Shown here in pieces: positions 44,585 to 54,238 of a stretch of 64,000 nt of DNA. Location of the stretch: the NCBI GenBank assembly GCA_023417655.1, contig JAEZFD010000021.1, forward strand, positions 1 to 64,000. The letters run 5' to 3'. Numbering within the stretch: the first letter of the stretch is position 1; every line of letters begins with the position of its first letter. The notes below the pieces were generated by a model. The model was given only the letters and a program-made list of their open reading frames with translations, did no database searches and had not been told where the DNA came from. The position numbers and the translations under genes are program-made. Source of the stretch: Planctomycetota bacterium (lineage in GTDB: Bacteria > Planctomycetota > Planctomycetia > Planctomycetales > Planctomycetaceae).

Positions 44585-46036
44585 TCAGACTGTGACCTGT
44601 TTATGATAGCGTTCGATGGCGTTCCTGAGCTCTCGCAAGTTGACTGGAGGTCGCAGAACGAGTGCTCGCTCTGGCTCAGCGACCTGGACCTGTGCCGTTT
44701 TCAATGATTCTCCCAGAGCGAGAACGACGGGCACCCGTTGCCCTGACGTCACCTGCAGCGCCTTCTGAAAATCCTCAATTGCCCGTTGCCCGGTCGCATC
44801 GCCAAACAGGACGACCCCATTAGGGACAAGCGTTTTCAGCCGTGCGAGAGCACGATCAGGGTCTCCGAGCAGCAGCACGCGATACCCATGCTTATTGAAG
44901 TAATCGCGGAGAATGTCCTGCGATTTCTCACGATGCTCGACCATGAGAATGACCTTCTCATCGGCCGTGGACTTCTGGCTCGCGGATCCGCTGGCTTCTG
45001 CGTGACCTGACTGTCTCATGGCCACTTCAAGATCCGAGTTCAGTTCCGCAGCAGATTGATATCGATCAGACGGTGAGACCTGCAGCAAGCGATCCACGAT
45101 TGCGGCGACGGCATTGGGAATGGTCCTGTCGACCGAAGTGATCATCGGGATGTCGCGATAGCGACTGAATTCACGTCGTTCCTCACGGACCTTGGTCGGT
45201 GCGTAAGGAGGCTCCCCGGTCAACAGTTCAAACAGGATTGTCCCTAGGAAGAAGAGGTCGCTTCGCGGGTCATTTTTCGGTGCCCCGGTATTCTTTTCCA
45301 GCGTCGAGTATTCGATGGCCTGTGCGACCTGCACCCGTTGCTTCGCTCCTGCCGGAAGGTCATCTGTCGCGAGACCAAAATCAATGAGCTTGGCGACACC
45401 CTGACTGCTCATGAGAACATTGCTAAGCTTGAGATCCCGGTGCGTCAGCCCTTGGGCCAAGGCCGCCTCCAGAGCTCGTCCCAGTTGCAGGCCATACTGC
45501 AGTGCTTCCGTGGGCTGGAGGCGTCCTCTCACTTTGAGGAAGTCCTTTAGAGTTCCCCCTTCCACGAACTCCATGATGATGTAATGCAGCGAACCACTCG
45601 CCCCCACATCATAAGTGGCAACGATATTCGGATGTTTCAGCCGCTGGCCGATTTCCCCTTCCCGGCGAAAGAGCTGAACTGCATCAGGGTCTTTTCTCCA
45701 TCTGTCACGAAGGATCTTGATCGCGACAGTCTGCCTGTTCGCAATCCGTTCGCCCCGATACAGGCGTGCGAAGCTTCCTGCCGCGTTGTAATAGAGGAGC
45801 TTGCAATTGCCGATCACCAGCTGGTCGGACTCCCCCTTCTCGATCTTCTGAACCTGAAAAGAGGTCAGCGTTCCCTGCAATTCCAGGTGCTTGAGAAGAT
45901 CCGCCGGAGTACTCCCCGACGGCAAGGCAGACCGAACCTGACGCACCGCCTGAGGGCTCATTAACTGCAAGCGGACCAGTTCGGTCGTCAACTCATCGAG
46001 AGATCTCATGCCGCGGGGAAGAGAAGACATGACCAT
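44585..46036 (-). CDS. Ser/Thr protein kinase with C-terminal pseudo-receiver domain
   Basis: 483 residues from ATG 46036; ATGs at 46030 and 46009 are alternatives and the frame is open to 46144. A helical leader (about 10-70, SPQAVRQVRSALPSGS) precedes the kinase, as in many planctomycete kinases. Catalytic residues are present: Lys107 in VAIKIL, the HRDLKLSN loop (199-206) and Asp219-Phe-Gly. The Gly-rich loop is loose (NAAGSFARLYRG). The C-terminus (about 365-480) folds like a response-regulator receiver (KVILMVEHREKSQDILRDYFNKHGYRVLLLGDPDRAL), but the acidic pair is absent and the phospho-Asp position reads Gly (GVVLFGD). No membrane segment, so it is soluble. Part of a minus-strand run with sixA. 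Confidence 0.88.
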   Translation of the reverse strand: MVMSSLPRGMRSLDELTTELVRLQLMSPQAVRQVRSALPSGSTPADLLKHLELQGTLTSFQVQKIEKGESDQLVIGNCKLLYYNAAGSFARLYRGERIANRQTVAIKILRDRWRKDPDAVQLFRREGEIGQRLKHPNIVATYDVGASGSLHYIIMEFVEGGTLKDFLKVRGRLQPTEALQYGLQLGRALEAALAQGLTHRDLKLSNVLMSSQGVAKLIDFGLATDDLPAGAKQRVQVAQAIEYSTLEKNTGAPKNDPRSDLFFLGTILFELLTGEPPYAPTKVREERREFSRYRDIPMITSVDRTIPNAVAAIVDRLLQVSPSDRYQSAAELNSDLEVAMRQSGHAEASGSASQKSTADEKVILMVEHREKSQDILRDYFNKHGYRVLLLGDPDRALARLKTLVPNGVVLFGDATGQRAIEDFQKALQVTSGQRVPVVLALGESLKTAQVQVAEPERALVLRPPVNLRELRNAIERYHKQVTV

Positions 46037-46220
46037 CCGAGTTGTACAGAGAGAAAGCGTCTCGCTGAAGGGGGAGGTGGCAATTGACTCCGCTGAGATC
46101 CGGCCGCCATTCTTAAGAATGGGGGTCGCTTTGCCCATCTCCAACGGAACTCCGCTGGAAGCATCTTAAGCCCCCATTTCTCTCTTCGTCAAACAGGAAC
46201 TTCAGATTTGCGGCACCGCT

Positions 46221-46684
46221 TCAGGTCCCCTTTGGAGTCCACATCTGCACAAGTTCAAAAGACGCCCCGGGACTTGTTTGAGTCCGCTGAAGTAACGCCA
46301 CTGCAGATGTGGGGAACGCAATCGTGATTCCGGCAGAACGCGTCAGATATTCTTCCATCCCCGGGTTATGCCCAACCCAAAGAGAGAGACGTTCAAAGGG
46401 GGCGTGCTGCAGCATGTCCTCCCAAACTTCGGGCTCACAATGATAGAGCGCCGGTTCGGTCGTGATGTCCGAAATGCCGAGCTCTTCTCGAAGGATTTCG
46501 GCCGTCTGTTGCGCCCGAACTGCGGAAGACGCCACAATGGACTCGGGGACCAGCCCCTCTCACGAAGGAGACCTGCCATTCTCAACACGTCACGTCGCCC
46601 GCGGTTCTTCAGAGGACGATCGTGATCCGAGAGAGATGGAAACTTCCAGGAAGATTTTCCATGTCGCATCAGCAGGACATGCAT
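46221..46684 (-). pseudogene. sixA: sixA phosphohistidine phosphatase, broken by a one-base frameshift
   Basis: The first frame (46684 down to about 46545) reads MHVLLMRHGKSSW, the R-H-G catalytic motif, then DHDRPLKNRGRRDVLRMAGLLRERGWSP. It then leaves the family sequence. The second frame (to 46221) continues exactly as expected, ESIVASSAVRAQQTAEIL, then YHCEPEVWEDML and LWVGHNPGMEEYL. Joining the frames restores a normal SixA of about 155 residues. The break falls at a run of four G (46545-46548); one more G would repair it. SixA removes phosphate from phosphohistidine, for example on HPt domains. It is either a recent mutation, a phase-variable tract or a sequencing/assembly error. Confidence 0.85.
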
Positions 46685-46734
46685 CGGCGATCTCTTCGCA
46701 ACACTGATTCTTCCAATACTGAATCAGTGACGAC

Positions 46735-47403
46735 TTAGAACGCCCCAATGACGAGAGCTTGCTGAAGAATCAGAAGGGCGGATGCCGTGATGCCAACGGT
46801 CACGTTGTCGTTCCATTTTGTCGGCAATGTCTCGACAAGGGCACAGATCATCGCGACTGGACAGACAACGGTCATCGCGGTGAACAGAGTAACGCTCGGT
46901 GAAGCCTCGATCCAATACAGCAGGGAGGCCGCGATGGTACCGACGACCATGAAGGCGAATAAGCCGGCCACCGATTTTCGGGGGTTCCAAGCGAGCCGTG
47001 GCCCTCTCGTCAGAAGTCCACACAGCGTCGCGGATCCATCACCAAAGGAGATGATCGCCGCAACCGCAAGTGGAATCTCCAAGGTTCCCCGGAGCAGCAG
47101 GGACAGAAACATGAGTGGAATGACGTATCCCAGAATCGGCGAGTAATCTTCGTGACGGGATCTCGCATACACGTGCTGATACCGCATCGCGAGAAAGCCG
47201 GGAACAAGAATTCCAACGCCGACGATCAGGCACATCACCCAGAGCCGGACCACTTCCTGATGAGGAATCAGAGGAAGCGCGAAGGCGATTACACCGGGTA
47301 GGAAGTGCCATAACCGACGCCGCGTCTCTTGAGCCCCAAGACGGTCTGTCAGCGAGATGACAACGTTGGGATTCCAGCTGATCGAAGAAGTATTCTGGGC
47401 CAT
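46735..47403 (-). CDS. CTP-dependent lipid kinase family (dolichol/phytol/diacylglycerol kinase-like) membrane protein
   Basis: 222 residues from ATG 47403. About six hydrophobic helices. Family motifs are RRRLWHFLPGVIAFALPL near the start, ISFGDGSATLCGLLTRG with the D-G-x-A element, NPRKSVAGLFAFMVVG, and VETLPTKWNDNVTVGI near the end. These match the SEC59/VTE5/DGK1 type of polyprenol or diacylglycerol kinases. The lipid acceptor cannot be told. It ends 50 bases before sixA on the same strand. Confidence 0.83.
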   Translation of the reverse strand: MAQNTSSISWNPNVVISLTDRLGAQETRRRLWHFLPGVIAFALPLIPHQEVVRLWVMCLIVGVGILVPGFLAMRYQHVYARSRHEDYSPILGYVIPLMFLSLLLRGTLEIPLAVAAIISFGDGSATLCGLLTRGPRLAWNPRKSVAGLFAFMVVGTIAASLLYWIEASPSVTLFTAMTVVCPVAMICALVETLPTKWNDNVTVGITASALLILQQALVIGAF

Positions 47404-47916
47404 AACAGGGTGGATTCCGCGTTGATTCGAATGCCACGCGATCCTTGACTCCGTTCCTGACCTGAGCGTGACGGAATGACTCAAGAGCCTCGGTTCGCTC
47501 AGCGAACCGACCGTTTTGGCTTTCGATTTCGAGGAACTTCAACAGAGGCGAATTTCCTCGCCGCCCCATTCAGGATCGCTGCAAAATGTCGCCGACCAAT
47601 GCCTTCAGTGCGGAGCGGAGAGGTAAGAAACTGATCTTGGCGCTCCACGAGCATTCCAGGCCTCGAATCACACATCGTCATTTCTCCCGTGGGGGTTCTG
47701 AACGATCTGTCGGATTCGCAAGGGCCATGCCTACCAGCGACCAGTTACGACAGTTCTTACGGTTTCAGACTGTTCCGGAGAGAGAGTAATGTCACGCAAA
47801 TTCTGCAAGAATTCATGGTGACTGGCCTTCGGGGCAGTGTTATGGCAGAACTTTCAAAAATCTCGACACCTTTTTGACGCTGCGTTTTGAAGCAGACCAG
47901 CATGTCGGACGAGCGA
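47404..47916. other. Intergenic region, no gene seen
   Basis: About 510 bases between the lipid kinase start and the M16 peptidase stop. Short frames on both strands (47586-47789, 47689-47877, 47757-47975) have no motif. No tRNA, hairpin with T run or repeat was found. Confidence 0.4.
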
Positions 47917-49143
47917 TCAGGTTGCTTTATGGGGGCCCAGCTGAGCGACCGTCTGGTGCTCCAAGGGGTATTCATTCAGGAGATCCCTGAGATCCGACAA
48001 CGTCATGTTGCGCAGGCGTTGCAGATCATCCTGAACGCTCCGGTATTGACGTTGCGCCAGCCAGTTCCCCCCGAGCGATGAAAGACGCCCCATGGGCCGC
48101 TCACTTGAGAGAACAACGCGTGAGGCCACCTTGTTACGGGCCTGATCAAACTCTTCCTGAGTCGGCCCCGTCCGATTGAATTCATGAAGAATTGAGTGAA
48201 TCAATTCAAGATTGCGGTCTGTCTCTTCCGGTTGACAGCAGAGATAGGTCATCCACGTCCCACAGCCATCGAAATCGGTGTAGTTCAGGTCACAACTTTC
48301 TGCGAGACCTGATTCCACCAACTCCCAATACAGCCGCCCACTGCCGTCGTCCCCAATAATCGTCGCGAGAATCTCAGCAGCGTATCTGCGTTCATCCTGA
48401 GCGGAGGGAGCGTTCCCCAGCATCATAACGTGCTGCTGATGCATCTCCTCTCGCACCTGGCTGACATTCGCAAGGCAGGGAGTCGCTTCGACCCGCGCCC
48501 GCCCCGGGACCCCTCGTTGCCAGTGACCGCACTCTCGTTTTGCGAGTTCCAGCAGATGCTCGAAGTCAACGTTCCCCGTCGCAGCCAGAATCAGATTTCC
48601 GGCTCCATAACGGGCCTCATGATAGGCACGCATCTGCGCTGCAGTCAGCCGCGTAATGGTGTCGGTCGTCCCCAGTACGATTTGCCCGAGAGGGTGTCCT
48701 TGGAAATGGCGCATCATCGCCTGTTCATAGACACTGAAGGTCGGCATGTCGTCATACATGCCGATCTCTTCGAGAATGACTTTCTTCTCGACTTCGAAAT
48801 CCTCTTCCCGCAGGCTCGGGCGCATCATCGCCGTCAGCAGACTCATTGTCTGATCGACGTACTCAGGCAGAATCGCGGCGTAATAGATGGTGGATTCTTC
48901 ACTGGTACTGGCGTTGTAATTGGCCCCCAGCTCGTCAAAGATCCGATTCACATCTTCTGCGGAGTATCGGTCATCTCCCTTGAAGGCCATGTGCTCCAGA
49001 AAGTGGCTGACTCCGTTGACGACAGGATCTTCATCACGAGCCCCTGTCTGTACGAAAAAGCCGAGTGCCGCACTCTGCGCATCCGGGTTCGTTTCGGCGA
49101 TGATTTCCAGACCGTTGTCGAGCGTGACGTGATGAAACTGCAT
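47917..49143 (-). CDS. M16 family zinc metallopeptidase (processing-protease-like)
   Basis: 408 residues from ATG 49143 (MQFHHVTLDNGLEII), with AAAGAGA just upstream; the frame is open to 49191. The inverted zinc motif H47-F-L-E-H51 lies in SHFLEHMAFKG, with the distal ligand in the EVEKKVILEEI helix. NYNASTSEESTIYYAAIL and MRAYHEARYGAGNLILAATGNVD are standard M16B segments. The second half is the non-catalytic M16_C domain. The length of about 410 matches single-pair bacterial PqqL/MPP-like peptidases. No signal peptide is visible. It probably degrades short peptides; the substrate is unknown. Confidence 0.92.
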   Translation of the reverse strand: MQFHHVTLDNGLEIIAETNPDAQSAALGFFVQTGARDEDPVVNGVSHFLEHMAFKGDDRYSAEDVNRIFDELGANYNASTSEESTIYYAAILPEYVDQTMSLLTAMMRPSLREEDFEVEKKVILEEIGMYDDMPTFSVYEQAMMRHFQGHPLGQIVLGTTDTITRLTAAQMRAYHEARYGAGNLILAATGNVDFEHLLELAKRECGHWQRGVPGRARVEATPCLANVSQVREEMHQQHVMMLGNAPSAQDERRYAAEILATIIGDDGSGRLYWELVESGLAESCDLNYTDFDGCGTWMTYLCCQPEETDRNLELIHSILHEFNRTGPTQEEFDQARNKVASRVVLSSERPMGRLSSLGGNWLAQRQYRSVQDDLQRLRNMTLSDLRDLLNEYPLEHQTVAQLGPHKAT

Positions 49144-49305
49144 GATCTCTTTCAAACCGGAATCTCCGCGTTCCAATGCGGAACACGGCAAACGTGAGCC
49201 TAATGAAAAGTCCGAAGGTCCTCGATGGAACCGGAAGACCGCGTCAGCTCCGAATGGAGGCCGCGGTCTCTGTCAATCCGTTAGAGTGAAGATGGTCGAA
49301 ACGTT

Positions 49306-51060
49306 TTACGGAAGCGAGATACGGGAATACGCTTTCAGTCCCTCTTCATCGACCGTTGAAATCGTGACGTTGAGGAACAGAGGTTCTGTGATCAGTTCTG
49401 CCGGAGGAAAATTCTCGCTTTTGATGGGAAGAGAGCTCTCCGGTCCCAGCTGGCCCTGTTCGCGCAACCCAAGTTCGAAGAAGCCAACCAGCATCGGCAT
49501 CCAGCCCAGAAGTTCGCGATAGGTCTGGGTCGGGTCAGAAATCACAACTGAAGTCATTTCTTTCGGGAGCAGTTCAAGGGCATCTGCGAGGTCGGTCTCA
49601 AAGGACCAGCTGTACAGGTCGCCAGACATTCTCAACGCCTGCGCCCGGGTCGCCTGAGGAATTGCACCGAAGATCAGAAAGTCTTCGCGAATCGTCAGCG
49701 TCGGATTCAGAATCGGGAATTTCGGGAGTTCGATCCGGAATTGCGTCTCATCTTCGCCGATTTTTTTCACGATGCGCAGGGCATCCTCATCCCGCATGCC
49801 GGCCTCTTTCTGAAGCCGTGCCAGCAGTTTATCAACGCAGTCTGCAAAGACTTTTGGATCATTCAAACTGACGACCGCCACACTTCCCAGCCAGTGGCTC
49901 CCCTGCCCGAGGTCGGTATACAGACAGTTCAGAGAACCGAGGGAATTGAACAGGTCTTCCGGGCGAAATCCGAAGTCGTCTTCAAACGTCTGCAGAGTCG
50001 AGTCGATTCTGGCAACGTCCTCGTCTGATTTGAGAGCAGCCAGTTCACGGGCGATTGTCGAAAGGGTCGAATAGGCCGGGCCCCAGTCAAAGCTCTTTAC
50101 GACAATCCCCACTTGATTCAGTGGAATCGCCGGAAGATCCTCAAAAGTGAATGTCGGCTGATCCAACAGCGACATCAGTCCCTTCCGTTCGCCGGGAGCG
50201 GCAATCACGACTTCAGACCAGAGCGCGGAATCGCGGAAACCACTCAGGACCGCCAGATGGTCGAATGTCTCAAGTCCGAGGATCTCAACGATCTGTTTGA
50301 AAGGGACAGGATCCTGATCCGGATTGATGGGAAGCGGAACGTCAGCGAATGCCTCACTGAGAGACTGGAAGTCGAACCAGAGCACCGTCGTCAGCTCAAA
50401 TTCCGTTTCAGGTTCGGCATAAACATCGAAGAGGCGATGCTCCAAGAGATTCTTCCGCTTCCCGGTCGCGACGGCAATCTCGGATGCGATGGCATTCATG
50501 CCGAATGTGATGACGAGATGCTCGCCTTCCTGCCACCACCCAAGATCGACCTGCGCGTTTGGTAGTTTCACAAACTTGATATCGCGTCCCTGAACCCGAG
50601 TCGACAGAACTTCAAATTTCTCGGGATCAATGGAAGTGAGGAGACCCGCGAGAATGTCCACCCCTTCTCCGGCATTCGGGACAACAATCGTCCCCCAAAG
50701 TCCGAGCGGCCCGGGTGTCGGAGGATCAACAGCAATGCTGAGGAAGAACCCAAAGTCATTCAAATGGTCGAGCGTCATGTTCAGTTCGCTCGAAGGACTC
50801 TGACTGCTCATCGCAGCGACTGACTCAGAAATAAACGCTGCCAGGCCGCTCTCGTAAATCGCCTGATAGGCGGCTGTTTCCTTAAAGGCCTTCAGGTGGT
50901 TGTTGATCCCGTCGGCTCGCAGATACAGAACGGTTTCGGCCGGAAGCAGTTCATGAGGTTCCTGCGCCAGAGTGGCATTTGAAGAAAGGCCCCCCATTCC
51001 TGACAGAGTGCCCATCAGCAATGCGACCCAGAAAAATATTTGCTGAAATCTGGCTGTCAT
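49306..51060 (-). CDS. Secreted hypothetical protein, DUF3352-like
   Basis: 584 residues with signal peptide TARFQQIFFWVALLMGTLSGMG, ending near SNATLAQ. Not firmly recognised. The start of the mature part, LLPAETVLYLRADGINNHLKAFKETAAYQAIYES, resembles the lead-in of the DUF3352 and planctomycete family proteins (P-A-x-T-x-x-Y-x-x-x...F..T). It holds repeated units of alternating strands and helices, for example DFGFFLSIAV and DDFGFRPEDLF, and IPQATRAQALRMSGDLYSW late in the chain. It has no known catalytic motif. About 290 bases separate it from the divergent thrS. Confidence 0.72.
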   Translation of the reverse strand: MTARFQQIFFWVALLMGTLSGMGGLSSNATLAQEPHELLPAETVLYLRADGINNHLKAFKETAAYQAIYESGLAAFISESVAAMSSQSPSSELNMTLDHLNDFGFFLSIAVDPPTPGPLGLWGTIVVPNAGEGVDILAGLLTSIDPEKFEVLSTRVQGRDIKFVKLPNAQVDLGWWQEGEHLVITFGMNAIASEIAVATGKRKNLLEHRLFDVYAEPETEFELTTVLWFDFQSLSEAFADVPLPINPDQDPVPFKQIVEILGLETFDHLAVLSGFRDSALWSEVVIAAPGERKGLMSLLDQPTFTFEDLPAIPLNQVGIVVKSFDWGPAYSTLSTIARELAALKSDEDVARIDSTLQTFEDDFGFRPEDLFNSLGSLNCLYTDLGQGSHWLGSVAVVSLNDPKVFADCVDKLLARLQKEAGMRDEDALRIVKKIGEDETQFRIELPKFPILNPTLTIREDFLIFGAIPQATRAQALRMSGDLYSWSFETDLADALELLPKEMTSVVISDPTQTYRELLGWMPMLVGFFELGLREQGQLGPESSLPIKSENFPPAELITEPLFLNVTISTVDEEGLKAYSRISLP

Positions 51061-51354
51061 CTCGGAAGTCCTGTTGAAACATTCGGAATACGGTTTCCTG
51101 CCGAAACAAGTACAATCAGCAGATCAAACTCGCAACACTGGTCAATGAAATCTTACCAGTCTGCTGTCGGCTCGCCTCCAGGGAACCCGTTCTTTTGAGC
51201 GTATGCCCTGACTGTCAGAGTTTCGAGAGGTGAGATGAGCAGACTGGACGAACGGTCGTAGAATGCCGTAGAAACCTGTCTTCGAGCCCGAAAATTGCTT
51301 CGGTCGCCCCTCGTAACGGCGGCCTCCGATTGTTTTCAGAAAGCATTAAGCGTC

Positions 51355-53538
51355 ATGCAGATTCAGCTTCCAGACGGAACATTGAAGGACTATCCCGCCG
51401 GTTCATCCGCACTTGATGTGGCGCGATCAATCGGGGAGCGACTTGCCAATGCGACAATTGCCGCCGAAGTGAACGGTCAGATTGTCGATGCCGCCCGTCC
51501 ACTCAATGAATTCACGGATGCTGATCCGATCCCGCTGAAGCTGCTGACCAACAAGGATGCCGCTGCTCTGGGAGTCCTGCGACATTCCTGCGCTCACGTC
51601 ATGGCTCGGGCGGTGATGCGAGTTTACAAAGGTGTCGGACTCGCTTTCGGTCCGACCACCGGAGCAGGCTTCTACTACGACTTCGATCTTGAAACGCCGA
51701 TCAGCGAGGAAGATTTCCCCCGCATCGAAGCAGAGATGGAAGACATCATCAAAGCAGCCGAGCCGTTCGAACGGTTCTCTCTGAGCCGCGATGAAGCGGT
51801 GAAGTTCGTCGGCGGGTTGAATCAGGAACTCAAGACGGAACACATTCAGACAGGTCTGGCCGACCATGAGACCTTGAGCTTCTATCGACAGGGGGAATTT
51901 GTCGACCTCTGTCGGGGCCCGCACATCCCGGACTCCGGACGCATCAAGGCCTTCAAACTGCTGAGCGTGGCTGGTTCCTACTGGAAGGGCGATGCGAACA
52001 ATCGTCGTCTGCAGCGACTCTATGGGACCGCGTTCTTCGACAAGAAGGACCTGCAGGCCCATCTCGACCTCGTCGAAGAAGCTCGCCGTCGCGATCATCG
52101 CGTCCTCGGAAAGCAGCACAACCTGTTTACCATCTCGAATGATGTCGGTCAGGGAATGTGTCTGTGGCTCCCCAAAGGTGCGACCGTCCGCGCTCTGCTC
52201 GAAGACTTCATCAAGCAGGAGCTGCTCAAGCGCGGTTACGATCCGGTCTATTCACCGCACGTCGGTCGAGTGGAACTCTACGAAATCAGCGGTCACTTCC
52301 CGTACTACCGCGATTCCCAGTTTGCTCCGATTTTCGGGCACCCGGCCGGACAGCTGGTCGACAACTGGAAGCAGGCTCTCGTTGCCAATGAACTCTCCGA
52401 GAAGTTTGAAACCGACTTCCTCGCCACTGCCGTCGACCTGGGATGTCCATTCCAGGATTATCCCAAAGCGGCCAGCAACGACGACAAGCTTGCTTACCTT
52501 GTGAAGTGGGAAAAGCAGCAGGAACGTTACCTGCTGAAGCCGATGAACTGCCCCCACCACGTCCAGATGTACAAGGCACAGCCACGGTCGTACCGTGACC
52601 TGCCTGTCCGACTGGCTGAGTTCGGAACCGTCTACCGTCACGAGCAGTCGGGCGAGCTAAACGGGATGCTCCGGGTCCGGGGACTCACTCAGGACGATGC
52701 TCACCTGTTCTGCACTCCGGAACAGGTCGAACAGGAGTTCAAGGAAACTCTCGATCTCGTGAAGTACGTCCTCGCCAGTGTTGGACTGGAAGACTATCGG
52801 GTGCAGCTCTCCAAGCGAGATCCGCTCTCTGATAAATACGTTGGCTCCAAGGAACTCTGGGACAACGCGGAAGAGACGCTCCGTCGCGTCCTGCAGGAAA
52901 GCGGCCTGAACTTCACCGAGTGTGAAGGCGAAGCCGCTTTCTACGGACCGAAGGCCGACTTCATGGTCCGAGACGCCATCGGTCGCGAATGGCAGCTCGG
53001 GACCGTGCAGCTCGACTACAACCTGCCTGAGCGGTTCAAGCTCGAGTACGTCGGAGCCGACAATGCCACGCACCGCCCTGTGATGATCCACCGCGCTCCG
53101 TTCGGTTCGATGGAGCGATTCGTCGGCATGTTGATCGAGCACTTTGCCGCAGCCTTCCCGCTCTGGCTCGCTCCGGAACAAGTCCGCATCCTGGGTCTGA
53201 ATGACGAAATGCTGGAATACTGCGAGTCAATCAAGAAACAGCTGCAGCAGGCCGGATTCCGCGTCACGATCGACCGCCAGTCGGCAAACGTGAAGAAGAA
53301 AATCCGCGACGCTCAGCTCGACCTGATTCCATATATGCTGGTCGTTGGACCGAAGGATCGCGATCAGGGAGGCGTCTCCGTCCGCGACCGTATCGACGGT
53401 GATCTCGGATTCATGACCATCGCTGACGCCATTGCCAAACTGACGGCCGAACGTGATTCCCGTGTCATCCGGCAGGCAGTGAAGCGATCATTCACCGGAT
53501 TCCAGGATTCAGGCGAAGCAACCGCTTCCGATTACTGA
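51355..53538 (+). CDS. thrS: Threonyl-tRNA synthetase
   Basis: 727 residues from ATG 51355 (MQIQLPDGTLKDYPAGSS); the frame opens at a TTG at 51295. An N-terminal TGS domain (about 1-65) and the editing domain (LRHSCAHVMARAVMRVY, with the HxxxH-type zinc residues) are present. The class II core has MNCPHHVQMYK and FGTVYRHEQSG. MIHRAPFGSMERFVGMLIEHF ends the catalytic core, and the C-terminal anticodon-binding domain has LAPEQVRILGL. Zinc ligands fit Cys in MNCPHH, His in YRHE and His in MIHRAPFG. It is longer than the E. coli enzyme (642) by insertions in the catalytic core. Confidence 0.97.
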   Translation: MQIQLPDGTLKDYPAGSSALDVARSIGERLANATIAAEVNGQIVDAARPLNEFTDADPIPLKLLTNKDAAALGVLRHSCAHVMARAVMRVYKGVGLAFGPTTGAGFYYDFDLETPISEEDFPRIEAEMEDIIKAAEPFERFSLSRDEAVKFVGGLNQELKTEHIQTGLADHETLSFYRQGEFVDLCRGPHIPDSGRIKAFKLLSVAGSYWKGDANNRRLQRLYGTAFFDKKDLQAHLDLVEEARRRDHRVLGKQHNLFTISNDVGQGMCLWLPKGATVRALLEDFIKQELLKRGYDPVYSPHVGRVELYEISGHFPYYRDSQFAPIFGHPAGQLVDNWKQALVANELSEKFETDFLATAVDLGCPFQDYPKAASNDDKLAYLVKWEKQQERYLLKPMNCPHHVQMYKAQPRSYRDLPVRLAEFGTVYRHEQSGELNGMLRVRGLTQDDAHLFCTPEQVEQEFKETLDLVKYVLASVGLEDYRVQLSKRDPLSDKYVGSKELWDNAEETLRRVLQESGLNFTECEGEAAFYGPKADFMVRDAIGREWQLGTVQLDYNLPERFKLEYVGADNATHRPVMIHRAPFGSMERFVGMLIEHFAAAFPLWLAPEQVRILGLNDEMLEYCESIKKQLQQAGFRVTIDRQSANVKKKIRDAQLDLIPYMLVVGPKDRDQGGVSVRDRIDGDLGFMTIADAIAKLTAERDSRVIRQAVKRSFTGFQDSGEATASDY

Positions 53539-53569
53539 TCCGATCACGCAGCAGAACTGATTTCGGTAT

Positions 53570-53603
53570 AGGGGAGTCTCAACAAGGCTCCCCTCTTTTT
53601 TTT
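53570..53603 (+). terminator. Intrinsic terminator of thrS
   Basis: AGGGGAG (53570-53576) pairs with CTCCCCT (53588-53594) and is followed by a run of eight T. It lies about 30 bases past the stop. Confidence 0.9.
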
Positions 53604-53791
53604 GCACCGCCGGAGAAACAAGGCTGTCAGCTGCCGCTGCTGCCGGTCGCTGTTCGGTGTGAAAACCAGCGCTATCAACGCAAGCCGCCGCCCCCTGCAA
53701 GCAGGAGACGGCGGGCGGACCGAAATCAATTGTTCTGTGATGCTGTTCGGTAATACTGTTCCGTGATGCTGAACAGACAGCGGGGACTCGA

Positions 53792-54238
53792 TCAGACGAG
53801 TTCAAGGCGTCCGTCAGCATATTGTCGTAATGCCGGACCGATGACGTCCGGGGGACCAGCGTGCAGCTGCACACGGACAGTGTGGTCGCTGACTTTCCCT
53901 TGGATTGTCAGGAAGGACAGATCGGCCATGCCGTCGTAACAGACATGACTGTTAGGGAAGGCGTTCCAGAAGATTCCTTCGATCGACTGGAAACTCCGAT
54001 GGATCTCGGTGATATCAAACCGGAAGTTCACCGGCTTCAGTTCACCGTCCTGTGGTCCTCCGACAACTTCATGCTCTCCCAGAAACAGGGCAATTTCCCA
54101 GCCCATTTCTGAGTTCTGACATTCATAGCCGACACGGGCGACCCCGCTGAACGGTTCAAACCGCTGAGAGAGGTCGTCGATAAACAGGGTCAGCCATTCT
54201 GGCAGGGTTGGTTTGGTCGTGCGGCGTGTATCGGACAT
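53792..54238 (-). CDS. Uncharacterised small protein
   Basis: 148 residues from ATG 54238 (SDTRRTTKPTLPEWLTLFIDDLSQ); the frame runs open to 54505, but the extra part is basic and motif-free. No family recognised. It has alternating hydrophobic strands (GVARVGYECQ, GWEIALFLGEHEVVGG) and WNAFP, and ends with a short strand set (DLSFLTIQGKVSDHTVRVQLHAGPPDVIGPALRQYADGRLELV). No signal peptide or membrane helix. It is convergent with thrS. Confidence 0.6.
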   Translation of the reverse strand: MSDTRRTTKPTLPEWLTLFIDDLSQRFEPFSGVARVGYECQNSEMGWEIALFLGEHEVVGGPQDGELKPVNFRFDITEIHRSFQSIEGIFWNAFPNSHVCYDGMADLSFLTIQGKVSDHTVRVQLHAGPPDVIGPALRQYADGRLELV

